The notes under the pieces are model-generated. The model saw only the letters and a list, made by a program, of their open reading frames with translations. It was not told where the DNA came from and did not search any database. A program made the position numbers and the translations under genes. A DNA stretch of 20,642 nt from NCBI GenBank assembly GCA_016297535.1, contig JAEDGL010000029.1, positions 1-20,642 of the forward strand, given 5' to 3'. Shown piece after piece: positions 1 through 7,423 of this stretch. Every line of letters starts with the position of its first letter. Positions within the stretch are counted from its first letter, which is position 1. This DNA is from Clostridia bacterium. GTDB taxonomy: Bacteria > Bacillota > Clostridia > Christensenellales > Aristaeellaceae.

Positions 1-610
1 GCAGCTTTTCCCAGGTGAAGATGTAAACGCCCATGGAGGCCTTGTTGCTCTTGGGATGGGCAGGTTTTTCTTCAAACTCGCTGATGGCGTTGGTTTCGTC
101 CGTGTTCATGATGCCAAAGCGGCTGGCTTCCTCCCACGGTACCTCGCGTACGGCAATGGTACAGTCGGCCTTGTTTTCGATGTGGAACTTCAGCATGGCG
201 TTGTAATCCATCTTGTAGATATGGTCGCCGCTGAGGATCAGCACATATTCGGGATCGAACTGCTCGATGAACTTGCAGTTCTGGTAGATGGCGTTGGCGG
301 TGCCGGAGTACCACGCGCCGTCCTTGCCGGTCTGGTAGGGGGGAAGTACGTATACGCCGCCGTGGGCAAGGTCCAGATCCCAGGGAGAACCGCTGCCGAT
401 GTATGCGTTCAGCTCCAGAGGCTGGTACTGGGTCAGCACGCCCACCACGTCGATGGCGCTGTTGGTGCAGTTGCTGAGCGGGAAGTCAATGATGCGGTAC
501 TTGCCGCCGTAGGGAATCGCGGGTTTGGCCATGTTGGACGTCAGAATGCCGAGACGGCTTCCCTGGCCACCGGCCAGCAGCATCGCTACACACTGCTTTT
601 TGTTCATCAT
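1..610 (-). CDS. glgC: Glucose-1-phosphate adenylyltransferase, C-terminus cut by window edge
   Basis: This enzyme makes ADP-glucose from glucose-1-phosphate and ATP, the first committed step of bacterial glycogen synthesis in the cytoplasm. About 203 N-terminal residues are present of the usual 380-420. The N-terminus reads MMNKKQCVAMLLAGGQGSRL, containing the GGQGSRL nucleotide-binding loop. Further on are KPAIPYGGKYRIIDFPLSNC, the GVLTQYQP segment, YSGTANAIYQN and LSGDHIYKMDY, all typical of GlgC. The PLSNC form argues against the GlgD paralogue. AAGGAG at 623-628 lies 12 nt before the ATG at 610. That is rather long, and an in-frame ATG at 619 is too close to the site, so 610 is preferred. 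It lies 68 nt downstream of glgB with no terminator between, so the two should be cotranscribed. A small palindrome (663-677) sits just before the glgB stop. A glgD or glgA may follow outside the window. Confidence 0.95.
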   Translation of the reverse strand, partial: MMNKKQCVAMLLAGGQGSRLGILTSNMAKPAIPYGGKYRIIDFPLSNCTNSAIDVVGVLTQYQPLELNAYIGSGSPWDLDLAHGGVYVLPPYQTGKDGAWYSGTANAIYQNCKFIEQFDPEYVLILSGDHIYKMDYNAMLKFHIENKADCTIAVREVPWEEASRFGIMNTDETNAISEFEEKPAHPKSNKASMGVYIFTWEKL

Positions 611-678
611 GGGTATCATCCACTCCTTCAAATATGATAGGGAAACGCTTGGTAGGTTCAGCCTGCATCAGATGCAGA

Positions 679-2754
679 TCAGCCTTCGGGCTTTGCCTTT
701 TTGGCGGATTTGCGCCTGGTCGGGGCAGGGGATGAGCCGGAACGGGCTTTCTTTGCCTTTGGCTTTGCGCCCGAATCGGTCTTCTGCGCATCAGGCTGTG
801 GCAGCTCCGGCTTTACAGCCTCCGGTTCGGGAGGCGGGGGCAGAATTTTGTCGTAGGTAAGGTATACCGTGCTCAGCGGAGGTACGCATACATCCGCCCA
901 GAATGGGAAACCATTGTAATCGCCCTCCTGCGCATGGATTTCGTAAGCGTTGTACTGGTTGCTGCCGCCAAACTCCGCGCGGTCGGTGTTAAACAGCTCG
1001 TTGAGCGTGCCGCCGTAGGGCAGGGGCACACGGTAAACCGGGCGGAACACGGGCGTAAAGTTGCTGATGCACAAAATGGACTTTCCGGCCTTGTCCGTGC
1101 GGATGAAGGCAACGATGCTGTTGTCGGAATCGTTGGCCGTTACCCACTGGAAGCCGTCCCAGGAGTTGTCCACCTCGTGAAGGGCGGGCAGATCCCTGTA
1201 CAGGTGATTAAGGGTTTTCACGCACTTTTGCAGCGGCGCGTGGCGCTCGTACACCAGCAGGAACCAATCCAGCTGATCGTCAAATTTCCATTCGATAAAG
1301 TGGGCAAATTCACCGCCCATGAATAGCAGCTTCTTGCCCGGATGCGCCATGGTGTAGCCGTACAGCGCGCGCAGCCCGGCGAACTTGTTCCACAGATCGC
1401 CGGGGTTTTTATCCAGCATGCTGTGCTTGCCATGAACCACCTCATCATGCGAGAAGGGCAGGATGTAGTTTTCGCTGAAGGCGTACATCAGGCTGAAGGT
1501 GAGCTTGTCATGGTGATACTTGCGGTAGATCGGATCCAGCTTGATGTAGGAGAGGATGTCGTTCATCCAGCCCATATTCCACTTGAAGCCAAAGCCCAGA
1601 CCGCCGATATAGGTAGGCGCGGTGATCATGGGGAAGGCGGTGCTTTCCTCGGCGATCATCATAATGCCGGGCGCGTCGTGATACACCGTCTGGTTCATGC
1701 GGCGCAGGAAGGCAATGCCGTCCAGATTTTCGCGTCCGCCGTACTGGTTGGGAAGATACTGGCCGGGCTCCTTGCAGAAATCGTAATAGATGATGCTGCT
1801 GACCGCGTCCACACGGATGCCGTCCGCGTGGAACAGATCAATCCAGAAGCACACGTTGGAAAGCAGGTAGCTGCAAACTTCGCCGCGGGCAAAATCAAAC
1901 AGCATGGTGCCCCACTGGGCAATCTCGCCCCGGCGCGGGTCGGGATGGTTGTACAGATCCGTTCCGTCGAACTTGTACAGGCCCACTTCGTCGCGCGGAA
2001 AATGCGCGGGTACCCAGTCCAGAATCACGCCGATACCCGCCTGATGGCAGCGGTCAATCAGCTGACGCAGCCCGTCGGGCGTGCCGTAGCGCGATGTGGC
2101 AGAGTAGAAGCCCGTTACCTGATAGCCCCAGCTCATGTCCAGCGGGTGCTCCATCACGGGCAGAAGCTCGATGTGGGTATAGCCCATTTCCACCACGTAG
2201 GGGATAAGCTCGTCCGCCAGTTCCACATAGCTTAGAAAACTGCCGTCCTCATGGCGCTTCCACGATCCGGCATGAACCTCGTAGATGTTAACAGGGGAGG
2301 CGTTGGGATTGAACTGCCTGCGCTTTTCCATCCAGGCGGCGTCCTGCCAGGCGTAGTTGCCCATGTCGTAGATGCGGCTGCCGTTGTTTGGGCGCAGCTC
2401 GCTGTAAAAGCCGTAGGGATCGGCCTTCATGCGCCATAGCCCGTCCGCGCCCCAGACGGCGTATTTGTAGGTGGGGAACCCGTCCTCCTTCATGTTTTTC
2501 AGCAGTTCCTCTTCCGGCAGGCGCAGCTCCCAGGTGCCGTCAAACTGCTTGATCATGGGATGCCTGCTCCTGTCCCAGCGGTTAAACTCACCAACCAGCG
2601 ACACGTGCTTTGCATTGGGGGCCCAGACGGCAAAATGCCATTTCTTTACATCACCTTCGTAGCAGGGATGCGCGCCAAGCATCTCATAAGCGCGGCGATT
2701 GGTGCCCTGATGAAAAGATTCACGTACCTCCGCCGTTGGCGCAGTATAAAGCAT
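679..2754 (-). CDS. glgB: 1,4-alpha-glucan branching enzyme with a basic C-terminal tail
   Basis: GlgB cuts an alpha-1,4 glucan and rejoins the piece in alpha-1,6 linkage, creating glycogen branches. The product is 691 residues. A CBM48-type N-terminal domain covers about 30-125 and the GH13 barrel about 150-530. Family motifs are visible: DWVPAH (246-251), the nucleophile Asp316 in GIRVDAV, the acid/base Glu369 in MIAEES, and Asp437 in FSHDEVVHGK. An all-beta C-terminal domain follows. The ATG at 2754 was chosen because AAGGAG lies 7 nt upstream; a longer frame to 2814 would place its start inside the promoter. The last ~53 residues (from about 639) are a proline-, alanine- and lysine-rich tail with about 13 Lys/Arg, which typical GlgB enzymes lack. 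First gene of the glgB-glgC operon. Confidence 0.97.
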   Translation of the reverse strand: MLYTAPTAEVRESFHQGTNRRAYEMLGAHPCYEGDVKKWHFAVWAPNAKHVSLVGEFNRWDRSRHPMIKQFDGTWELRLPEEELLKNMKEDGFPTYKYAVWGADGLWRMKADPYGFYSELRPNNGSRIYDMGNYAWQDAAWMEKRRQFNPNASPVNIYEVHAGSWKRHEDGSFLSYVELADELIPYVVEMGYTHIELLPVMEHPLDMSWGYQVTGFYSATSRYGTPDGLRQLIDRCHQAGIGVILDWVPAHFPRDEVGLYKFDGTDLYNHPDPRRGEIAQWGTMLFDFARGEVCSYLLSNVCFWIDLFHADGIRVDAVSSIIYYDFCKEPGQYLPNQYGGRENLDGIAFLRRMNQTVYHDAPGIMMIAEESTAFPMITAPTYIGGLGFGFKWNMGWMNDILSYIKLDPIYRKYHHDKLTFSLMYAFSENYILPFSHDEVVHGKHSMLDKNPGDLWNKFAGLRALYGYTMAHPGKKLLFMGGEFAHFIEWKFDDQLDWFLLVYERHAPLQKCVKTLNHLYRDLPALHEVDNSWDGFQWVTANDSDNSIVAFIRTDKAGKSILCISNFTPVFRPVYRVPLPYGGTLNELFNTDRAEFGGSNQYNAYEIHAQEGDYNGFPFWADVCVPPLSTVYLTYDKILPPPPEPEAVKPELPQPDAQKTDSGAKPKAKKARSGSSPAPTRRKSAKKAKPEG

Positions 2755-2816
2755 CGGATCACTCCTTACTGATTCTGAAATTGCGTATAAATAACCGATG
2801 ATATTTTGGTACATCT

Positions 2817-2846
2817 ATTGTATGCGCATCGTACTGCTTTCGTCAA
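2817..2846 (-). promoter_or_regulatory. Sigma-A-type promoter of glgB-glgC
   Basis: On the minus strand TTGACG (2841-2846) and TACAAT (2817-2822) are separated by 18 bp. Each differs from consensus at one position. Transcription should begin near 2810, giving a 5' leader of about 55 nt before the glgB ATG. Confidence 0.75.
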
Positions 2847-2888
2847 GTGGATATTTTGCTTTTTAGTCGTTTTTAAAACAAATCATAC

Positions 2889-2916
2889 AAAAAAACGGCA
2901 TCTTTTGGGGACGCCG
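2889..2916 (-). terminator. Rho-independent terminator upstream of the glgB promoter
   Basis: The minus strand reads CGGCGTC (2916-2910), a 7-nt loop, GATGCCG (2902-2896), then seven T residues (2895-2889). The stem is 7 bp with one G-U pair. It lies about 210 nt after the SSB-like gene and just before the glgB promoter, so it insulates the glycogen operon. The intervening stretch, about 2917-3035, shows no credible gene. Confidence 0.75.
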
Positions 2917-3035
2917 CCGCTGTTTGTCCATAAAGCCCGCCTGCGACGATCTTTTTGGCCGGAATCTGTCGGAAATCTTTTTGCAAAGCCGAAAATACCC
3001 TGCCTGAGCGGCGGAATCGGGCGATACGAACAAGC

Positions 3036-3061
3036 GTCAGAGGGGCCGAAGCCCCTCTGAC
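3036..3061 (-). terminator. Perfect 11-bp hairpin with UUCG loop after the SSB-like gene
   Basis: GTCAGAGGGGC (3036-3046) and GCCCCTCTGAC (3051-3061) are perfect inverted copies around CGAA. Read on the minus strand this is the extra-stable C(UUCG)G tetraloop. It starts 65 nt after the stop of the SSB-like gene. The tract that follows (GCTTGTTCG) is poor in U, so it may act as an mRNA 3'-end stabiliser, with the site at 2889-2916 doing the termination. Confidence 0.55.
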
Positions 3062-3125
3062 AACCACTGGATGATTGACAATCTGAAGCGCCATCCTTAA
3101 TCAATGCCGCTCAAACCGTTTTGAA

Positions 3126-3818
3126 TCAGGTTCGCACGCTTCCTGTAAAAACGTTCTGCGTTTGTATGCCGGGGGCCACGGCGTGCAGGTCGCCGCCGGT
3201 TGTTTCCGGCTTGATCGCCGACAAACGGCTTACGCTTACTTCATAGGCAACTTTGTTCAGGGTGGTGCCGTCGGGCAGCTGCTTTTGATAGGCCCGGCTC
3301 TGGAAACGTCCCACCAGCTGCACCTTGTCGCCAATTTTCAGGTTGGCGGCGTAGCGCGCCGTGCGTCCCCATGTAATGCAGGGGATGTAGTCGCTCTTTC
3401 CATAGGAGCGGTTGACGGCCAGCATCAGATCAGCGATTTCGCGTCCAAAGGGCGTGGTGCGGTAGCTTGGCGGCTTGCAAAGCGCGCCGGTTAACTGGAC
3501 ACGGTTGGGGTTTTCTTCGTCGCCTTCACAATCGATCAGCTTTTGAGCAAAGGCGGTAATCAGCAGCCTGCCGGAGCCTTCGATCACCTTGTTGTAGCTG
3601 CGCAGCTGGCCTTCCAGGCAAAGCTGGCTGCCGTTGGTGATGGGAGCGTCCATCAGCAGCCGCTCGCTGAGGGTGATGGGCAGAAAATCCTCCGCGCCGC
3701 TTAGCCGCGGCACGCGCAGCGTGGTTACGTAGAACTGTTCGCCAAAGAGCTCGTGTCCAAATTGCAGGTTTTGACAGATCTGACCCTTCAGGTGGATGAT
3801 GTTTCCGCTTTCTTCCAT
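3126..3818 (-). CDS. Tandem OB-fold single-stranded DNA-binding protein
   Basis: A 230-residue protein that appears to contain two successive OB folds of the SSB/PriB type. The first covers about 5-105 (NIIHLKGQICQNLQF ... LCLEGQLRSYN). The second covers about 104-200 (NRVQLTGALCKPPSYRTTP, then SDYIPCITWGRTARYAANL, GDKVQLVGRFQSRAYQKQ), which has the classic SSB strand pattern. There is no acidic DDDIPF-like C-terminal tip, so it is probably an accessory binding protein rather than the replicative SSB. The ATG at 3818 is preferred over the GTG at 3827 because GAGG (3827-3830) sits 8 nt before it. It starts 15 nt after the deacetylase stop, so the two share a message. The role is inferred from the fold only. 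Confidence 0.75.
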   Translation of the reverse strand: MEESGNIIHLKGQICQNLQFGHELFGEQFYVTTLRVPRLSGAEDFLPITLSERLLMDAPITNGSQLCLEGQLRSYNKVIEGSGRLLITAFAQKLIDCEGDEENPNRVQLTGALCKPPSYRTTPFGREIADLMLAVNRSYGKSDYIPCITWGRTARYAANLKIGDKVQLVGRFQSRAYQKQLPDGTTLNKVAYEVSVSRLSAIKPETTGGDLHAVAPGIQTQNVFTGSVRT

Positions 3819-3833
3819 GTTTTTCACCTCATG

Positions 3834-4691
3834 CTATGGCTTTGGTTGGGTGGTGGTAACGGGGTGCTGCTTGCCCTGCACGTCGATGGTGTACGGGCCG
3901 TCCAGCAAAATTTCGCTGACGGGGATAATGGTGTATCCCAGCCCCTGATAGTGCTGGATAACGGTGGGCAGGGCGTTGACGATATCGTTGGAATCGTTGT
4001 GGAACAAAACAATATCGCCATTGTCTACGCGGTGTGTGCATTGCCTGATGATGTCCTGCGTACCGCGATCCTTCCAGTCCAGGCTGTCGATGCTCCATTG
4101 CACGGCTTCGTATCCTTCGGCTCTGGCAACGGTAATCACGCGGTCGTTGTACTCGCCGTAGGGAGGACGGAACAGCGTTGGACGTACGCCGGTTAGGTTT
4201 TCCACTTTGTCGCTCATGATACGCAATTCATCGCGTATGCCCTGCTCGCTTAGCTGGTTCATATGAGCGTGGGTATTGGAATGGTTGCCGATTTCGTGGC
4301 CGCGGGATGCAATTTCCTTCGCCATTTCGGGATAACGATCCACCCAGCCGCCAACCAGAAAGAATGTGGTTTTGACATTGTATTTGTCCAGAATATCCAA
4401 AATGGCAATGGTCTTATCTGCGCCCCAGGATGCGTCAAAGCTGATGGAAACCACCTTGTCGTCGCGCTGCACGCAGTAGATGGGCAGTTCGCGCTTTTGC
4501 GCTACCACGGCTGTCGCCTCTTCGTTCAAACCGATCGTATAGGCCGCGCAGGCTGCCAGCAGGCAAATGCACAGCATCAGCTGCGTAATCAGACGCTGTT
4601 TCGGTCCGGCCCTTGCGGGCTGGTCCTCCGGCCGGCCGGAAAGGCACCTGCCTTTTGGCTGAATGCGAAACGATTTCGTACCCAACTCCAT
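3834..4691 (-). CDS. Polysaccharide deacetylase (CE4), PdaB-like, membrane-anchored
   Basis: A 285-residue protein with a basic N-terminus, one membrane segment (about 33-55) and an extracytoplasmic NodB/CE4 domain expected to remove N-acetyl groups from peptidoglycan or a related polysaccharide. Motifs are SFDASWG (Asp86), the metal-binding GNHSNTH (His137, His141), RPPYGE (Arg175) and VLFHN (His231). Motif 1 has Ala where the canonical TFDDG has the second Asp, as in sporulation-associated PdaB-like members. The start is uncertain. The ATG at 4691 has its AAGGAG only 2 nt away, and a TTG at 4685 would be better spaced. A longer frame to 4832 is rejected because it would run through the upstream gene's terminator. 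A sporulation cortex role is an inference. Cotranscribed with the SSB-like gene. Confidence 0.85.
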   Translation of the reverse strand: MELGTKSFRIQPKGRCLSGRPEDQPARAGPKQRLITQLMLCICLLAACAAYTIGLNEEATAVVAQKRELPIYCVQRDDKVVSISFDASWGADKTIAILDILDKYNVKTTFFLVGGWVDRYPEMAKEIASRGHEIGNHSNTHAHMNQLSEQGIRDELRIMSDKVENLTGVRPTLFRPPYGEYNDRVITVARAEGYEAVQWSIDSLDWKDRGTQDIIRQCTHRVDNGDIVLFHNDSNDIVNALPTVIQHYQGLGYTIIPVSEILLDGPYTIDVQGKQHPVTTTQPKP

Positions 4692-4709
4692 CACTCCTTT
4701 GCAAAGAAG

Positions 4710-4738
4710 TATGTATGAACCTGCCTGAGGGGATATGC
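4710..4738 (-). promoter_or_regulatory. Possible sigma-E-like promoter before the deacetylase
   Basis: On the minus strand GCATATC (4738-4732) and CATACATA (4717-4710) are 14 bp apart. This resembles the Bacillus/Clostridium sigma-E pattern (KMATATT, about 14 bp, CATACANT) with one mismatch in each box. Transcription would start close to the ATG. The match fits a sporulation-type deacetylase, but short motifs of this kind occur by chance. Confidence 0.35.
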
Positions 4739-4778
4739 TCCATCCGTCAGCCTTTGGCAAAGAAAGTGAAAACATGAC

Positions 4779-4810
4779 AAAAAGGCCGTTTCCCTGTGCG
4801 GGAACGGCCT
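4779..4810 (-). terminator. Rho-independent terminator of the 2-hydroxyacid dehydrogenase gene
   Basis: On the minus strand AGGCCGTTCCC (4810-4800) pairs with GGGAAACGGCCT (4794-4783), with one bulged base and a 5-nt loop, followed by a T run (4782-4779). It lies 36 nt after the dehydrogenase stop. Confidence 0.8.
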
Positions 4811-4846
4811 GAGACGATCGGGAGGGCTGCAAGGAGCCCGGAAGAA

Positions 4847-5818
4847 TCAGAGGGATCGGATTGCTTCGGGATTCAAAAGATTTTGGAGCGGGCGTCCTGA
4901 GAAGGCGGCCAGCATTTGTTCGGAGGCTGCCTGAGCCATCTGGTTGCGGGTGGCCAGGGTGTTGCTGCCAATATGAGGCGTAAGCTGCACATTGTCCAGC
5001 TCAAAGAAGGCGGGATTTACGTTGGGCTCGCCAATATATACATCCAGCGCAGCGCCGGCAATCCTCTTTTCGCGCAGCGCGTCGATCAGCGCCTCTTCAT
5101 CCAGCACGGCGCCACGCGCGGTGTTGACCAAAAAAGCCGTCGGCTTCATCAGCGCGATCATGTCGCGGGAGATCATGCCGTGCGTTTCGGGCGTATGAGG
5201 ACAGTGCAGGCTGATAAAGTCGCTTTCCTTCATCAGGGTTTCCAGATCCACATGCTCATCGCCCAGTGCGTCGCGCTCAGGCTTGGGTGTGCGCGCGGTA
5301 TACAGTACGCGCATACCCATCACACGGCCAAAATCCGCCACCCTGCCGCCAATGCGTCCCATGCCTACAATGCCGAGTGTGGCGCCTTCCAGGCGGGTGC
5401 CCATGCGCCTGCCCATAACGAACAGCTCTTTGGGCTGCATGGTGCGCACCAGCCCGTCCAGCTCCCGCAGGCGGCGAGCCATGGACATCATATGCGCAAT
5501 GGCCAGTTCCGCGGTTGAGGCCGTTACCGTTTCGGGAATGTTGACCACCGCAATGCCATGCTCCGTCGCGGCGGCAACGTCGATCGCGTCATAGCCTGCA
5601 CCGTAGCAAACGATCAGCTTCAGCTTTCGCCCGGCTTCCACCATCTCGCGCGGAAACGGCGTGCACGCAAGCACGGCGTCTGCCTCGGGCAGCAGGGCAA
5701 GCATTTCCTCCCTGCTGAAACGAACCCCTGCCGGGGGAATGTGAACGGTGTGATTGTTTTCGTAAAGCGAGCGAAATCCATCCGAGGGAACCCCAAAGCT
5801 GACGATAATGGTAGCCAT
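4847..5818 (-). CDS. D-isomer-specific 2-hydroxyacid dehydrogenase
   Basis: A 323-residue NAD(P)-dependent oxidoreductase interconverting a 2-ketoacid and a D-2-hydroxyacid (SerA/glyoxylate-hydroxypyruvate reductase family). The Rossmann motif GMGRIG is at 152-157. The catalytic Arg235 is in VNTARGAVLD, Glu264 in YIGEP and His282 in LTPHIGSNT. The substrate-domain loop CYGAGYDAID (71-80) is also present. It lacks the C-terminal ACT domain of long phosphoglycerate dehydrogenases, so the exact substrate cannot be read. The ATG at 5818 is preceded by AGGTGG at good spacing; an open frame to 5914 would overlap the promoter. It is a single-gene unit with its own promoter and terminator, divergent from the Rieske oxidoreductase. 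Confidence 0.92.
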   Translation of the reverse strand: MATIIVSFGVPSDGFRSLYENNHTVHIPPAGVRFSREEMLALLPEADAVLACTPFPREMVEAGRKLKLIVCYGAGYDAIDVAAATEHGIAVVNIPETVTASTAELAIAHMMSMARRLRELDGLVRTMQPKELFVMGRRMGTRLEGATLGIVGMGRIGGRVADFGRVMGMRVLYTARTPKPERDALGDEHVDLETLMKESDFISLHCPHTPETHGMISRDMIALMKPTAFLVNTARGAVLDEEALIDALREKRIAGAALDVYIGEPNVNPAFFELDNVQLTPHIGSNTLATRNQMAQAASEQMLAAFSGRPLQNLLNPEAIRSL

Positions 5819-5852
5819 GCTTCCACCTGACTTTCGTATTTTGCTGCTCAAC

Positions 5853-5881
5853 ATGATAACAGCATTGGGGTGGAAACGCAA
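5853..5881 (-). promoter_or_regulatory. Promoter of the 2-hydroxyacid dehydrogenase gene
   Basis: On the minus strand TTGCGT (5881-5876) and TATCAT (5858-5853) are exactly 17 bp apart, 35 nt before the start codon. The -10 has one mismatch to consensus; the -35 keeps only the TTG. I see no equally good promoter for the divergent oxidoreductase in the same 130-bp gap. Confidence 0.5.
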
Positions 5882-5948
5882 GCCCCCTGCATAGCGGAAG
5901 AACGCAAGGGACAAAATAGAGCAAATACCCGGGAAAGGCGGTGCCTGA

Positions 5949-7280
5949 ATGAACAGAGAAGGTCAGGATACGGGAAAGCACTCCGCGTTGCGGGGCAGGA
6001 TGAAGGCGGATGTGGCCATTGCGGGCGGCGGATTGACCGGGCTTAGCGTTGCGCTCTGGCTGAGCAGAGCGGGCTTGCGCGTGGCTCTGGCGGAGGCCGA
6101 GACGATCGGCTACGGCGCCTCCGGAAGCTGCTGCGGAATCGTAACGCCCTGCCGCGGATTGCAGTATGCCGCAATGGAAACAAAGCTTGGGGCTGCCGTT
6201 ACGGATGCTTATGCACACACGCACATGAAGGCAATCCAGGCGATTGTTGAATTGTGTACCAGGCATGGACTGAATTTTTCAATACGGGAAGCGCCCGGCA
6301 TGATCGTGGTCGAAAAGGATCATGCGAACAGGCTGCACGAAGAAGCGGAGGCAATGAAACGCGCCGGGCTTTCGGCCCGGGAGGAAGTCCTCGATCCCAA
6401 GCTGTTCGCCCGGCAGAAAGGCCTGCAGATCAGCCAGGTTTATGTATTGGACGCAAGCGCCTACCTGCAGGCGCTTGTTACGCAGGCCGAGGCAACCGGC
6501 GTGCAGATTTTTGAACGCTCGCGGGTAACCGCGGTGGAAACGGATGCCGTATACACCGAGGGCGGAAGCATTCAGGCGCCTTATATCGTCATTGCAACGG
6601 GATATCCCATCGTCAATACGCCGGGGTGGTATTTCATCCGCCTGGAGCAGCGCAGCATCAGCCTTATCCAATTGACAGGCGCGCGCGGCCCGAATGCTGT
6701 TTTCTTTTCGGAAGACGGCTCTTCTGCCTGCCGCGTCTGCGGGCAGAATGCCGTTGTGCAGACAAGCGGATGCTTTGTTGGTTACCGAAAAGGGTTTCAG
6801 GAGGATCCCGCCGCACCGGCATGGGCGAAGCGCCTTGGCATGCGGAAAACGGGAAGCGGCACAAGCGGCATTGAAACCTATACGCCGGATGGACTTGCAT
6901 ACATCGGGCCCTATTCCTCCAAAACGCCCGATCTGTTTGTTGGAACAGGATATGGGGGAAACGGCCTGGTGGGAAGCATGATGGCCGCTCAGGCGATCAG
7001 CGCACGGATCCTGGGCCTGCCCTCGGACGGCTATGAGATCTATTCGCCCTCCCGCGGTATAAATGGTCTGGCGATGCCGCTTCAACTGGGTACGCGATAT
7101 ATGAAAGGAATGTTTGGCGGCGCGGAAACACCCCGATGCTCTCATATGGGATGCAGGCTTGTTTACAATCCGGTTTCCCGCCTGTGGGAATGTCCCTGCC
7201 ATGGCTCGCGCTTTGATGGCATTGGCCGCGTTGTCAATGCTCCGGCCATCCACGCGGCCCAGCTGCGAGGACGCAAATAG
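5949..7280 (+). CDS. FAD-dependent oxidoreductase with C-terminal Rieske [2Fe-2S] domain
   Basis: A 443-residue fusion. The N-terminal part is a DAO/glycine-oxidase-type flavoprotein: the FAD-binding GGGLTGLS is at 26-33, and the second FAD contact GTGYGGNGL at 332-340. The last ~55 residues form a Rieske domain: Cys397-x-His399, then Cys415-x-x-His418. The extra Cys402 and Cys417 form the disulphide pair of bc1-type Rieske clusters. The arrangement matches B. subtilis YhfW, whose substrate is unknown to me. Electrons probably pass from an amine or hydroxy acid through FAD to the cluster. The start is uncertain: the ATG at 5949 has only a weak purine tract (AAAGGCGG), and an internal ATG at 6000 just before the FAD motif is possible. 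Divergent from a hydroxyacid dehydrogenase, so a shared pathway is conceivable. Confidence 0.88.
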   Translation: MNREGQDTGKHSALRGRMKADVAIAGGGLTGLSVALWLSRAGLRVALAEAETIGYGASGSCCGIVTPCRGLQYAAMETKLGAAVTDAYAHTHMKAIQAIVELCTRHGLNFSIREAPGMIVVEKDHANRLHEEAEAMKRAGLSAREEVLDPKLFARQKGLQISQVYVLDASAYLQALVTQAEATGVQIFERSRVTAVETDAVYTEGGSIQAPYIVIATGYPIVNTPGWYFIRLEQRSISLIQLTGARGPNAVFFSEDGSSACRVCGQNAVVQTSGCFVGYRKGFQEDPAAPAWAKRLGMRKTGSGTSGIETYTPDGLAYIGPYSSKTPDLFVGTGYGGNGLVGSMMAAQAISARILGLPSDGYEIYSPSRGINGLAMPLQLGTRYMKGMFGGAETPRCSHMGCRLVYNPVSRLWECPCHGSRFDGIGRVVNAPAIHAAQLRGRK

Positions 7281-7288
7281 CGTCTTTT
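7270..7288 (+). terminator. Compact terminator overlapping the oxidoreductase stop codon
   Basis: GACGC (7270-7274), loop AAATA, GCGTC (7280-7284), then TTTT and CTT. The TAG stop lies inside the hairpin. It separates this gene from the rplS promoter 25 nt on. The stem is short, hence moderate confidence. Confidence 0.55.
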
Positions 7289-7312
7289 CTTGAATTTTTC
7301 ATGGCAAAACTA

Positions 7313-7341
7313 TTGCATAACAGGAGTAGCTGTGGTAAAAT
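7313..7341 (+). promoter_or_regulatory. Promoter of rplS
   Basis: TTGCAT (7313-7318), 17 bp, TAAAAT (7336-7341). A TG one base before the -10 makes it an extended -10 promoter. Transcription should start near 7348, giving a leader of about 76 nt. Confidence 0.7.
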
Positions 7342-7372
7342 AACTTTTGTTGTGATAACGGACGGTCCTCTT

Positions 7373-7390
7373 CCCCAGAAAGGCTGTGGG
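7373..7390 (+). promoter_or_regulatory. Small hairpin in the rplS leader
   Basis: CCCCAG and CTGTGGG can pair (6 bp, one bulged U) around the loop AAAGG. It lies in the 5' leader, about 35 nt before the rplS start codon. Some Firmicutes carry an autoregulatory L19 leader RNA; I cannot confirm that this hairpin belongs to that family. Confidence 0.3.
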
Positions 7391-7423
7391 TACGAACGTC
7401 TACGAAGGAAGGAGGCCAATGAA

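Noticed and set aside
1342..2235. A 297-codon plus-strand frame inside glgB
   Set aside because: glgB on the other strand has every catalytic motif; the plus-strand product has no family signature or start signal.
2883..3104. Short open frames of about 73 codons in the glgB upstream region
   Set aside because: They lie across a terminator and a perfect hairpin and lack ribosome binding sites and homology that I can recognise.
4692..4832. N-terminal extension of the deacetylase to 4832
   Set aside because: It would translate through the dehydrogenase terminator (4779-4810) and upstream of the possible promoter; the added residues have no signal or domain.
6279..7253. A 324-codon minus-strand frame opposite the FAD-Rieske gene
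   Set aside because: The plus strand carries the FAD and Rieske motifs in order; the antisense frame has none.
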